Shown: piece by piece, positions 57,465 to 64,000 of the stretch
Numbering within the stretch: the first letter of the stretch is position 1
How the letters are laid out: every line of letters begins with the position of its first letter
Assembly: GCF_001954135.1 (NCBI RefSeq)
Contig: NZ_MBEQ01000024.1
Coordinates: 124,001-188,000, forward strand
Reading direction: 5' to 3'
DNA length: 64,000 nt
Source of the DNA: Mycobacterium sp. GA-1841
GTDB lineage: Bacteria; Actinomycetota; Actinomycetes; Mycobacteriales; Mycobacteriaceae
Program-made: the position numbers and the translations under genes
Notes under the pieces: generated by a model
Databases searched by the model: none
What the model was told of the DNA's origin: nothing
What the model saw: only the letters and a program-made list of their open reading frames with translations

Positions 57465-57881
57465 GTGACCGCCCGTTTTCGCTACTCCCCGCTGATCCTC
57501 GGCGCCGGTGCCGCCATTGCCGCGCTCACGCTTTCGGCGTGTGGTTCGGAGAGCTCCGACACCACCACCCCCAGCGCCACCGCCGGATCCTCCGGCGTCA
57601 ACGTCGAGATCGGCAACACCATCAACTACATGTCGGTCGGCACGACGACGGAGATCGACTGCGGGGACGGCAAATCGCTCACGGTCGGCGGCACCAACAA
57701 CACGCTGACGGTCAAGGGCACCTGCGCCAACGTCAACATCGGCGGGTCGGACAACAAGATCACCTTCGAGCGGATCGACAAGGCACTGACCATCGTCGGG
57801 CTGAACAACACCATCAACTACGCCGCGGGCGACCCCAAGGTGAACAACACCGGGACCAACAACACCGTCGACAAGGGTTAG
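57465..57881 (+). CDS. DUF3060-like lipoprotein
   Basis: The 138-residue protein has lipobox LSAC (GAGAAIAALTLSACGSES), a Thr/Ser-rich linker and a beta-repeat domain (IDCGDGKSLTVGGTNNTLTV, GTCANVNIGGSDNKITFERI, then LTIVGLNNTINYA) related to the upstream protein. The Cys pair IDCG and GTCAN is conserved between both. GTG 57465 is the start. It overlaps the stop codon of the convergent echA5-like gene. Confidence 0.82.
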   Translation: MTARFRYSPLILGAGAAIAALTLSACGSESSDTTTPSATAGSSGVNVEIGNTINYMSVGTTTEIDCGDGKSLTVGGTNNTLTVKGTCANVNIGGSDNKITFERIDKALTIVGLNNTINYAAGDPKVNNTGTNNTVDKG

Positions 57882-58690
57882 TCGGCACTGGTTTGGTCGG
57901 CACTGGTTTGGTCGGCACCGGCTTGATCCGCACGGGCCCCGTGCCGACCGGCGCCGGCAGCGAACCGGCCCGCACCGTGGGCAGCCTCGTCCTGCACGCG
58001 GCCGATGCTGGCGAACTCGAATTCCATTGCCGCCTCTTCGGTTTCACCCCACTGATGGAGCGCCGAGAGCCGGTCGGCCCGCAGGCACTGCTGCGGTAGG
58101 CGGGCCAGTTCGGCGGCGAGTTCCTCGGCCTGTTGGCGGGCTTGCCCTCGGGGCACGATGCGGTTGGCCAGGCCGATCGCATGGGCTTCGGCCGCATCGA
58201 CGGCACGCCCGGTGAGGATCAGGTCCATCGCCCGGCTCTGACCGATCAGACGCGGCAAGCGGACGGTGCCGCCGTCGATCAGCGGCACACCCCACCGGCG
58301 GCAGAACACCCCCATCACGGCGTCCTCTTCGACCACCCGGAGGTCACACCACAGGGCCAGCTCCAGACCACCGGCCACAGCATGGCCGCTGATCGCGGCG
58401 ATCACCGGCTTGGACAACACCATTCGACTCGGCCCCATCGGACCGGGCCCGGTGCGGTGCAGTTGATTCATCTGCGGGGTTCCGAAAGCCTTGAGATCGG
58501 CGCCGGCGCAGAAAGTTCCGCCGGCACCGGTCAGCACCGCAACGGCGGCGTCGTCATCGGCATCGAATTGCTCGAAGGCGGCGAACAGGGCCGCGGCAGT
58601 GGGGCCGTCGACTGCGTTGCGGGCATGCGGGCGGTCGATGATGACGGTGGTCACCGCACCGTTGCGGTCGACCCGGACGGCGTCGTTCAC
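57878..58690 (-). CDS. echA5: Enoyl-CoA hydratase/isomerase family protein (EchA5-like)
   Basis: The 270-residue crotonase has RPHARNAVDGPTAAALFAAF, GAGGTFCAGADLKAFGTPQM (oxyanion loop), the second oxyanion element SGHAVAGGLELALWCDLRVV and RWGVPLIDGGTVRLPRLIGQ. The usual catalytic Glu after GVPL is replaced by Asp-Gly context (GVPLIDGG), so isomerase or other crotonase activity is possible. The C-terminal tail ends in QTSADQTSAD from 15-base DNA repeats. It overlaps the paaX-like gene by 4 bases (GTGA). Confidence 0.88.
   Translation of the reverse strand: MNDAVRVDRNGAVTTVIIDRPHARNAVDGPTAAALFAAFEQFDADDDAAVAVLTGAGGTFCAGADLKAFGTPQMNQLHRTGPGPMGPSRMVLSKPVIAAISGHAVAGGLELALWCDLRVVEEDAVMGVFCRRWGVPLIDGGTVRLPRLIGQSRAMDLILTGRAVDAAEAHAIGLANRIVPRGQARQQAEELAAELARLPQQCLRADRLSALHQWGETEEAAMEFEFASIGRVQDEAAHGAGRFAAGAGRHGARADQAGADQTSADQTSAD
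57889..57933. repeat. Three tandem 15-bp repeats at the 3' end of the echA5-like gene
   Basis: Copies of GTCGGCACTGGTTTG (third copy diverged: GTCGGCACCGGCTTG) lie next to the stop codon and code for the tail QTSAD repeats on the minus strand. They look like replication-slippage repeats and may be variable. Confidence 0.8.
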
Positions 58691-59418
58691 GTGGCCTCCA
58701 TAAGTTCGTTCTGGTCGCGCCGGTCGACGAGTTCTGCGGCGAAATCGGTGTACGCCTCACGTAATTCGGCGCCCGGCCAGCGGTCCGGCAGCAGCTCGTC
58801 GGGTAGTACCGGGTCGGCGAGAAGGTGCCGCACGATGCCGGCGGCAGCCATGAATCTTCCCGGCACATCGGCTGCGGTAGCCATCTCGTCCAACAACTGC
58901 TCGCCGGTACGCCGCCAGCCGGGAAGATCCCACAGCGCGGCGGCCAGTCCGCCCGGATCGTCGTCCCGGGTGTGCAGCAGCCGCACGCGGCCGGTGATCT
59001 CTTCGGGCAACGCCTGCTCGAGATTGTCGGGCCGCATCCACACGCCCTCGCGCAGTTCACCGAACCGGTACTGCTGCAGGCTGTTCCGCAGCGAGGCCCG
59101 GGTGCGGGCATCCGTGCCGACGCTGGTGATGACCAGCGTCAGCCATTGGCCGTCGTACTCACGCAATCGTGGATCGATCGCGTCGTCCTGGCGGCGCTGC
59201 CGGTTCAGCAGCCGGTCCGACAGCCGGTAGCCGTCCTCGGAGCGAACCAGATCGCCCGCGCTGACCATACGGGTCAACGCCACCCGCAACGTCGGCTCCT
59301 TGATGTCGAAATCGGCTGTCAGCCTGATCAGTTCGGCCGCACTCGCCCAGGCCGGATGCGCACCGAGCAGCACGCTCAGCACCACTGAGCGAGCCGTCAT
59401 CCGTTTGAGCCCGGGCAT
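58687..59418 (-). CDS. PaaX-family transcriptional regulator (Rv0674 type)
   Basis: The 243-residue protein has an N-terminal winged helix (MTARSVVLSVLLGAHPAWAS, LIRLTADFDIKEPTLRVALT, SAGDLVRSEDGYRLSDRLLN) and the PaaX-like middle and C-terminal regions (QWLTLVITSVGTDARTRASL, LREGVWMRPDNLE). PaaX proteins respond to phenylacetyl-CoA or other CoA esters. It lies between two crotonase genes and one base after echA4, so it probably controls the same operon. ATG 59418 is preferred to the long upstream frame. Confidence 0.88.
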   Translation of the reverse strand: MPGLKRMTARSVVLSVLLGAHPAWASAAELIRLTADFDIKEPTLRVALTRMVSAGDLVRSEDGYRLSDRLLNRQRRQDDAIDPRLREYDGQWLTLVITSVGTDARTRASLRNSLQQYRFGELREGVWMRPDNLEQALPEEITGRVRLLHTRDDDPGGLAAALWDLPGWRRTGEQLLDEMATAADVPGRFMAAAGIVRHLLADPVLPDELLPDRWPGAELREAYTDFAAELVDRRDQNELMEAT

Positions 59419-59419
59419 G

Positions 59420-60340
59420 TCAGACTCCAGAAGGCCGGCGTCCGTAGTCACCCATCGGTTCATCGCGGTGGCGCACTGCCTCGCGGAAGCCGTGTTCAAC
59501 CGCGTCGGAGACGAACGCGTGCCCTTCCGGTGTGTGCCGGGCGATGCCGTCGAACACCGTGCTGACCATCCGGCTGGTCGCCACACCCTGCTGCAGCAGT
59601 GCGGTGTTGCAGGCCAGCTTGGCCATGATGAGCTGGTTGACCGGCATGGCCGCGATCCGTGCCACGAGGCGCTCGGTCCGTTCGTCGAGGTCTTCGGGTT
59701 CCGGCGCCTCAACAGCCAGACCCCACTCGGCCGCCTGAGCCCCGGTGAGGCAATCCCCGGTGAACAACAGACGTTTGGCGCGCTGGTCCCCCAGTCGGTG
59801 CGCCCACAGTCCGGCGGCCGGAACGCCCCACACCCGCATCGGCGGGTAGCCGATCTTGGCGTCGGCAGCGGCAATCACCTGGTCGGCGTGCAGGGCGATG
59901 TCGGTGCCTCCCGCGACACAGTAACCGTGGATCTTGACCACCGTGGGCTTGTCGGCGTGCATGAGGCTGGAGAACCCGCGCACGAACCGGCTCATCATCT
60001 GGTAGTCGACCATCGGATCCCACGGTTGATCGGGAAGATGGTTGATCGCCTGGGTCCTGCCGGACAGCACAGTGCCGTCATAGCGGCCTCCCCCGGCCTC
60101 GCCGGTTCCGTCGGCGTAGGCGGACAGGTCGAATCCGGCACAGAAGCCTTCGCCGCGGCCGGACACCAGGATCACGTGGACGTCGGGATCCAGATCCGCA
60201 CGTTCGACGAGGGACTGCAGCTCGACCGGGGTGTCGGCGACGATCGAGTTGCCTTTTTCGGGACGGTTGAACGTGATTCGGGCGATCCGGTCGGTGACCT
60301 CGTAGGTCATCGTCTTGAGGTTGTCGAAATCGACGGTCAT
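59420..60340 (-). CDS. echA4: Enoyl-CoA hydratase family protein (EchA4-like)
   Basis: The 306-residue crotonase has ARITFNRPEKGNSIVADTPV, SGRGEGFCAGFDLSAYADGT, the second oxyanion segment KIHGYCVAGGTDIALHADQV and MRVWGVPAAGLWAHRLGDQR. It is longer than the 260-residue norm because of an insert after the first loop (GTGEAGGGRYDG to YQMMSRFVRGF) and an extended C-terminal helix, as in its Rv0673 homologue. ATG 60340 follows GGAAGGTGACC. A dispersed palindrome separates it from the upstream fadE8 gene. Confidence 0.9.
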   Translation of the reverse strand: MTVDFDNLKTMTYEVTDRIARITFNRPEKGNSIVADTPVELQSLVERADLDPDVHVILVSGRGEGFCAGFDLSAYADGTGEAGGGRYDGTVLSGRTQAINHLPDQPWDPMVDYQMMSRFVRGFSSLMHADKPTVVKIHGYCVAGGTDIALHADQVIAAADAKIGYPPMRVWGVPAAGLWAHRLGDQRAKRLLFTGDCLTGAQAAEWGLAVEAPEPEDLDERTERLVARIAAMPVNQLIMAKLACNTALLQQGVATSRMVSTVFDGIARHTPEGHAFVSDAVEHGFREAVRHRDEPMGDYGRRPSGV

Positions 60341-60357
60341 GCGTTGGTCACCTTCCC

Positions 60358-60419
60358 CGCGAGCAGACACGAACCTGCCCACTTTTGGCTCGAAAAGGGC
60401 AGTTTTGTGTCTGTTCGGC
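60358..60419. repeat. Dispersed imperfect palindrome, copy 2
   Basis: Arms 60358-60380 and 60397-60419 share GAGCAGACACGAACCTGCCC on the left and GGGCAGTTTTGTGTCTG on the right, around the loop TTTTGGCTCGAAAA. It matches copy 1 at 40111-40172 in the arm tips (TTGTGTCTG, TTCGGCAG) and in loop composition. It occupies the gap between fadE8 and echA4 and could form a hairpin in the transcript. Confidence 0.7.
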
Positions 60420-60427
60420 AGTGGCCG

Positions 60428-62056
60428 TCACCCCTTGACCAACGCCCGCTCGAGGATCGGCGCCAGGTCCAGTCCGGTCGGCAGTGTGCCGAAGGCCTGA
60501 CCCCACTGCCCGCCCAGCCGGCTGGCCAGGAACGCCTCGGCCACGGCCGGGTGACCGTGGCGCACCAGCAGCGCTCCCTGCAGCGCCAGCGAGATGTCCT
60601 CGGCGACCTTACGGCCGCGGTACTGGATGGTCTCGAAGTCACCCAGGTCCGACTGCAACGTGGTGACGTGGCGATCCAGCCGGGGGTCTTGCCCGGCGGT
60701 CTTGGCGAGCTCGTCGAACAGCACCTCGACGGACTCCGGACGGGTTGCCATGGCCCGCAACGTATCCAGTGCGCTGACGTTGCCCGAGCCTTCCCAGATG
60801 CCCATCAGCGGGGCCTCGCGGTACAACCGCGGCATCCCGGAATCCTCGACATAACCGTTACCGCCCAGGCATTCCATCGCTTCGGCGGCATGCGGGGTGG
60901 CCCGCTTGCACACCCAGTACTTACCTGCCGCCAGACCGATCCGGCGCAGCAATGCCTCGCGGTCGTCACCGCGGACGGCCTTGTCGGTCGCGCCGGCCAT
61001 CCGCATCGCCAGCATGGTCGCAGCCTCGGCCTCCACGGCCAGGTCAGCGAGCACGTTGCGCATCAACGGCTGGTCGATCAGATAGGCGCCGAAGGCCTTT
61101 CGATGCTGGGCGTGGTGCACCGCACGGGTCAGACCGGTGCGCATGCTGGTGGCACTGCCCAGCGTGCAATCCAGGCGGGTGAGGTTGACCATCTCGATGA
61201 TGGTCGGCACACCGCGGCCTTCCTCGCCGACCAGCCAAGCGGTGGCGCCGTCGTACTCGACCTCGCTGGAGGCGTTGGCGTGATTGCCGAGTTTGTCCTT
61301 GAGCCGCTGCAGGAACATCCGGTTGCGGCTGCCGTCGGGCAGGATGCGCGGCAGGAAGAAACAGCTCAGGCCGCCCGGGGCCTGGGCGAGCACCAGGAAG
61401 ATGTCACCCATCGGTGCCGAGGTGAACCACTTGTGCCCGCGCAGCGAGTAGGTGCCGTCGCTGTTGGGCGTGGCCTCGGTGGTGCCGGCGCGGACATCGG
61501 AGCCGCCCTGTTTCTCCGTCATCGACATGCCCGCCGTGATTCCGGCTTTCGTCGTCGCGAGCTTGAGTTCCGAGTCATAGACCCGACTGGTCAGCAACGG
61601 CTCGTAGATGGCGGCCAGCTCCGGGTTGAACCGCAGCGCAGGCACGACGGCGTAGGTCATCGAGATCGGGCACATGTGCCCGGGCTCGACGGTCCACACC
61701 GAGGTCTTGGCTGCGCGCACGACGTGCGAGCCCTCGCGGTCATCTGCCCACGGGGCGCCGTGCAGGCCGTGGGTGACGGCCACGTTCATCAGCTGGTGGT
61801 AGGCCGGGTCGTACTCGACCTCGTCGATGCGGTGCCCGTAGCGATCGTGGGTGTGCAGCACCGGCTGGTTGCGATCGGCCAGTTCACCCCAGCGCTGCGC
61901 CTGGACACTGCCGTTGACGGCGCCCAGTTCGTGGACCTCGTCGATGCCCCACTCGCCGCCTTCGCGGATCAGCGCCTCGGCGAGCACCGGCGAAGTGGCG
62001 GGGTTGTAGTCCTCCAGTGGGGGGACCTGATTGGTGACGACATGTGTATCGACCAT
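60428..62056 (-). CDS. fadE8: Acyl-CoA dehydrogenase FadE8 (AidB-like)
   Basis: The 542-residue flavoenzyme has the acyl-CoA dehydrogenase layout with GMSMTEKQGGSDVRAGTTEA, TYSLRGHKWFTSAPMGDIFL, REAPLMGIWEGSGNVSALDT and the catalytic-region pattern of the isovaleryl/AidB branch (large N-terminal domain DEVEYDPAYHQLMNVAVTHG). It oxidises acyl-CoA or acts in response to alkylation; the branch is debated. It is the first gene of the fadE8-echA4-paaX-echA5 unit. ATG 62056 gives MVDTHVVTNQVPPLEDYNPA. A TTACAA/TTGTAA repeat lies 10 bases upstream. Confidence 0.9.
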   Translation of the reverse strand: MVDTHVVTNQVPPLEDYNPATSPVLAEALIREGGEWGIDEVHELGAVNGSVQAQRWGELADRNQPVLHTHDRYGHRIDEVEYDPAYHQLMNVAVTHGLHGAPWADDREGSHVVRAAKTSVWTVEPGHMCPISMTYAVVPALRFNPELAAIYEPLLTSRVYDSELKLATTKAGITAGMSMTEKQGGSDVRAGTTEATPNSDGTYSLRGHKWFTSAPMGDIFLVLAQAPGGLSCFFLPRILPDGSRNRMFLQRLKDKLGNHANASSEVEYDGATAWLVGEEGRGVPTIIEMVNLTRLDCTLGSATSMRTGLTRAVHHAQHRKAFGAYLIDQPLMRNVLADLAVEAEAATMLAMRMAGATDKAVRGDDREALLRRIGLAAGKYWVCKRATPHAAEAMECLGGNGYVEDSGMPRLYREAPLMGIWEGSGNVSALDTLRAMATRPESVEVLFDELAKTAGQDPRLDRHVTTLQSDLGDFETIQYRGRKVAEDISLALQGALLVRHGHPAVAEAFLASRLGGQWGQAFGTLPTGLDLAPILERALVKG

Positions 62057-62066
62057 GACCTCAGTG

Positions 62067-62100
62067 TTACAAATTTTCGACAACCGCACAATAGTTGTAA
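62067..62100. promoter_or_regulatory. Inverted repeat upstream of fadE8
   Basis: TTACAA (62067-62072) and TTGTAA (62095-62100) are exact inverted copies 22 bases apart; a shorter palindrome ACAA-N3-TTGT lies within. The site is directly in front of the start codon and is a candidate operator, possibly for the PaaX-like or a TetR/FadR-type regulator. Confidence 0.45.
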
Positions 62101-62136
62101 TAGTCAGGTCGTTTGGCGTGTCTCACCGTCCGCTTT

Positions 62137-62182
62137 GTCACGCTGGGGTGACCGTCGAAGCCCGCCGCCACCCCAGCGTGAC
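62137..62182. repeat. Long inverted repeat in the fadE8-PAP2 gap
   Basis: GTCACGCTGGGGTG (62137-62150) and CACCCCAGCGTGAC (62169-62182) are perfect 14-base arms around an 18-base loop. Partial versions (CACGCTGACGTGAC) follow near 62250. It can form a strong hairpin but lacks a T run. It could be a terminator for the PAP2 gene or a dispersed repeat. Confidence 0.75.
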
Positions 62183-62278
62183 GCTCGACGGGCGGGGTCG
62201 GTTCGGCAGCTCGGGCTCGTCACCCCGGCCTGACTCTCGAGCTCGACGGCCACGCTGACGTGACACAGCGACAGGCGC

Positions 62279-63406
62279 TCAGGCCGGGTCGAGTTCGGCG
62301 ACGGCCGTCGACTGCGCGTCGTCTCGTTTAACCGGGACAGACCGGCCCGACCGCCACCCCTCATAGCGATGGAGCGCAAACAGCACCACGCCCGCCAAAG
62401 TCCAGCCGAGCAGGATGTCGACCACATAATGCTCGGCGGTGTACACCAACGTGAACGCCATGATCAGCGGATAGGCCACCAGGAACGGCCGCCAGCCGCG
62501 GTTGACCCGGTTCCACAAGAACACGGCGACGGCGGCGGTCAGCCCGGCGTGCAGGGACGGGATCGCCGCGACGAGATTCACGCTGGCCTGCCCCTGGTCG
62601 ATCAGGGCCGTGGCGGTGTGCAGGTTCAGCTTGCCCCAGCCACGCGTGACGATCCGTTCGATCCAGTCGTGTGCGCCGCTCTGACTGTCCTGCATGGCAC
62701 CCAGCAGACCGCCGTCGGCGGCCTCCCGCGCCGAGCGGAACATGCAGCGCGGCCCGGACGGTCCGCCGTCGACGTCGTCGGCCGTGCAGCGCGCCGCGGC
62801 CCACGGAGGTGCGGCCGGCAGCAGGGCGTAGACGGCCAGCGCCGCAAACGACAGCCCGACGAACAAGCGCACGAACCGCTTCCACTCCTCCCGGTCGCGC
62901 AGCCACAACACCCCGGCGACCACGTACGGGAGGATGAAAAACGACATGTAGACGGTGCTGATCACCACTTCCCACCATGGCGGGTGCAGCTGCTTCAACC
63001 GCTCTTGCAACCACACTGTGGGCACGGTGCCGAAAAACATCCAACGATCGGCATCGACCTGCCGGTGCCACAGGGTCGGCCGGCCCACCAGCGTGGCCGC
63101 CCCGCGGCTGAGGTCGTAGGCGGCGAGCACGACCGCGAACGGCAGCCAGTCTCGAATCACGTAGAGCATCCGCCGCCCCTGGCCGATGCTGGCGGCCAGC
63201 AGACCGGTCGCGATGTAGAGCAGCAAAAGCTCACGGTTGAACGCAAAGCCGTCGGTGACAGTCCGGTAGATGACGACCGCGGCCCAGGTCAGAATCGCGG
63301 CGTACCGCAGCAGGCGCAGCCGGCGAGCACGGGTGTCAACGGTCGCCCATTGCGCCGGGGTCTTGTCTGGGGCCTCGCCGGTTACCGAGTCGTCAACCGC
63401 GGTCAC
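62279..63406 (-). CDS. Membrane phosphatase/phosphotransferase of the PAP2 superfamily
   Basis: The 375-residue protein has about six to seven helices and the PAP2 motifs IPSLHAGLTAAV (C2) and VYTAEHYVVDILLGW (C3 with the catalytic His-Asp), together with the segment HPPWWEVVISTVYMSFFILP typical of the inositol-phosphoceramide-synthase-like branch. Such proteins transfer phospho-head groups or remove phosphate from lipids. GTG 63406 is the start. The segment RCTADDVDGGPSGPRCMF has two Cys in a presumed extracytoplasmic loop. No partner genes point to its substrate. Confidence 0.83.
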   Translation of the reverse strand: MTAVDDSVTGEAPDKTPAQWATVDTRARRLRLLRYAAILTWAAVVIYRTVTDGFAFNRELLLLYIATGLLAASIGQGRRMLYVIRDWLPFAVVLAAYDLSRGAATLVGRPTLWHRQVDADRWMFFGTVPTVWLQERLKQLHPPWWEVVISTVYMSFFILPYVVAGVLWLRDREEWKRFVRLFVGLSFAALAVYALLPAAPPWAAARCTADDVDGGPSGPRCMFRSAREAADGGLLGAMQDSQSGAHDWIERIVTRGWGKLNLHTATALIDQGQASVNLVAAIPSLHAGLTAAVAVFLWNRVNRGWRPFLVAYPLIMAFTLVYTAEHYVVDILLGWTLAGVVLFALHRYEGWRSGRSVPVKRDDAQSTAVAELDPA

Positions 63407-63472
63407 AGAGGCGACGTTAGTTCACCTGGTCGTCGCCGTGCGGTTGAAAACGGTTCAGGTTCTCTAATGCGG

Positions 63473-64000
63473 TCAGCCGGCGTGCTCGCGCAGGAATGCG
63501 ATGTCGTCCTTGCGTCCGGCCTCGGCGGTCTCGCAGATCACCGGCGCGTCGGCCGCCTTGACCACCGCGGCCAGCAACTGCGGATCGATCTGGCCGGCCC
63601 CGAAATTGGCGTGCCGGTCAGCGCCGGAGCCGGCGGCGTCACGGGAATCGTTGCAGTGCACCAGATCGATGCGCCCGGTGATCGCCTTGATCCGGTCCAC
63701 CGCGTCGATCAAGGCCTCCCCCGCCGCCCAGGCGTGGCAGGTGTCCAGGCAGAAACCGATCCCTTTGTCCCCGATGCTGTCCCACAACCTGGCGATGGTG
63801 TCGAAGTGCCGGGCCATGGCGTGGTCACCGCCGGCGGTGTTCTCCAAATACACCGGCACGTCGGTGTTCAGGTAGTCAAGCGCCTTGGCCCAGCGTTCGA
63901 ACCCGGCCTCCATGTCGTTGTCGTCGGCATGGCCGCCGTGCACGATCAGCGCCGTTGCGCCGATCTCGGCGGCGGCGTCGCACGTGTCCTGCAGGATCTT
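63473..64000 (-). CDS. nfo: Endonuclease IV Nfo, 3' part (gene continues beyond the window)
   Basis: The last 175 residues are visible; the start lies beyond the right edge. The metal-ligand motifs [47 protein letters not shown], the [10 protein letters not shown] region and [20 protein letters not shown] are all typical of AP endonuclease IV, which cuts abasic sites in base-excision repair with three zinc ions. The position next to the fadE8 block is conserved with Rv0670. Confidence 0.93.
   Translation of the reverse strand, partial: KILQDTCDAAAEIGATALIVHGGHADDNDMEAGFERWAKALDYLNTDVPVYLENTAGGDHAMARHFDTIARLWDSIGDKGIGFCLDTCHAWAAGEALIDAVDRIKAITGRIDLVHCNDSRDAAGSGADRHANFGAGQIDPQLLAAVVKAADAPVICETAEAGRKDDIAFLREHAG

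Noticed and set aside
59300..62233. Long plus-strand open frame of nearly 980 codons
   Set aside because: It is antisense to echA4 and fadE8, with low-complexity composition and no domain; a GC-driven shadow.

Overview
This is 64 kb of high-GC actinobacterial chromosome, and gene content and order mark it as Mycobacteriaceae, most likely a non-tuberculous Mycolicibacterium-like species. The evidence is a complete mycofactocin cluster, SigK/RskA/DipZ/MPT83, an S10 operon that ends at rpsQ, the rpsL-rpsG-fusA-tuf operon, and the fadE8-echA4-paaX-echA5 block, all in the relative order known from the M. tuberculosis Rv0670-Rv0710 region but on the opposite strand. I saw no rRNA, tRNA, CRISPR array, insertion sequence or prophage.

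Layout. 1-5805: secreted or surface hydrolases, namely an alkyl sulfatase lipoprotein, a beta-helix protein, a lipase-like lipoprotein that has lost its catalytic Ser and His, and a membrane-anchored esterase. 5802-14054 (minus strand): five tightly coupled genes for an undescribed envelope or exopolysaccharide pathway. They are two paralogous polytopic proteins of unknown function, a BcsB-like secreted subunit, a cellulose-synthase-like GT2 and a GT-C-like membrane glycosyltransferase. 14434-18218: a compact SigK island, with dipZ-sigK-rskA diverging from an MPT83-like fasciclin lipoprotein and near-perfect SigK-type promoters facing both ways. 18306-23649: the S10 ribosomal operon. 24123-30288: small metabolic genes, including a hotdog thioesterase, a SnoaL-like protein, a carboxylesterase, a P450 and a TetR/MFS efflux pair.

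30218-37471: the mycofactocin locus, mftA-B-C-D-E-F-G on the minus strand with mftR divergent. MftA is the 31-residue precursor ending IDGMCGVY. MftB and MftC recognise and modify it, MftE trims it, MftD oxidises it, MftF glycosylates it, and MftG belongs to the GMC oxidoreductases of the system. A mycofactocin-type SDR (46517-47374) and an FAD oxidoreductase (40194-41381) lie nearby. Between them sits an arginine/ornithine catabolic cluster (Lrp regulator, guanidino hydrolase, intact rocD, rocE, universal stress protein), which in M. tuberculosis lies elsewhere (Rv2319c-Rv2324) with rocD split in two.

47467-50322: exported proteins, including a cutinase and a proline-rich protein with 39-bp tandem repeats. 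50490-54805: the str operon, with RpsL K43 and K88 unaltered. 55076-57881: a TetR regulator, two DUF3558-like lipoproteins and two DUF3060-like proteins. 57878-62056: fatty-acid degradation genes with a PaaX-type regulator. 62279-64000: a PAP2 family membrane protein and the 3' part of nfo (endonuclease IV). Two copies of a dispersed imperfect palindrome lie at 40111-40172 and 60358-60419. Promoters and operators were read by eye and are predictions.
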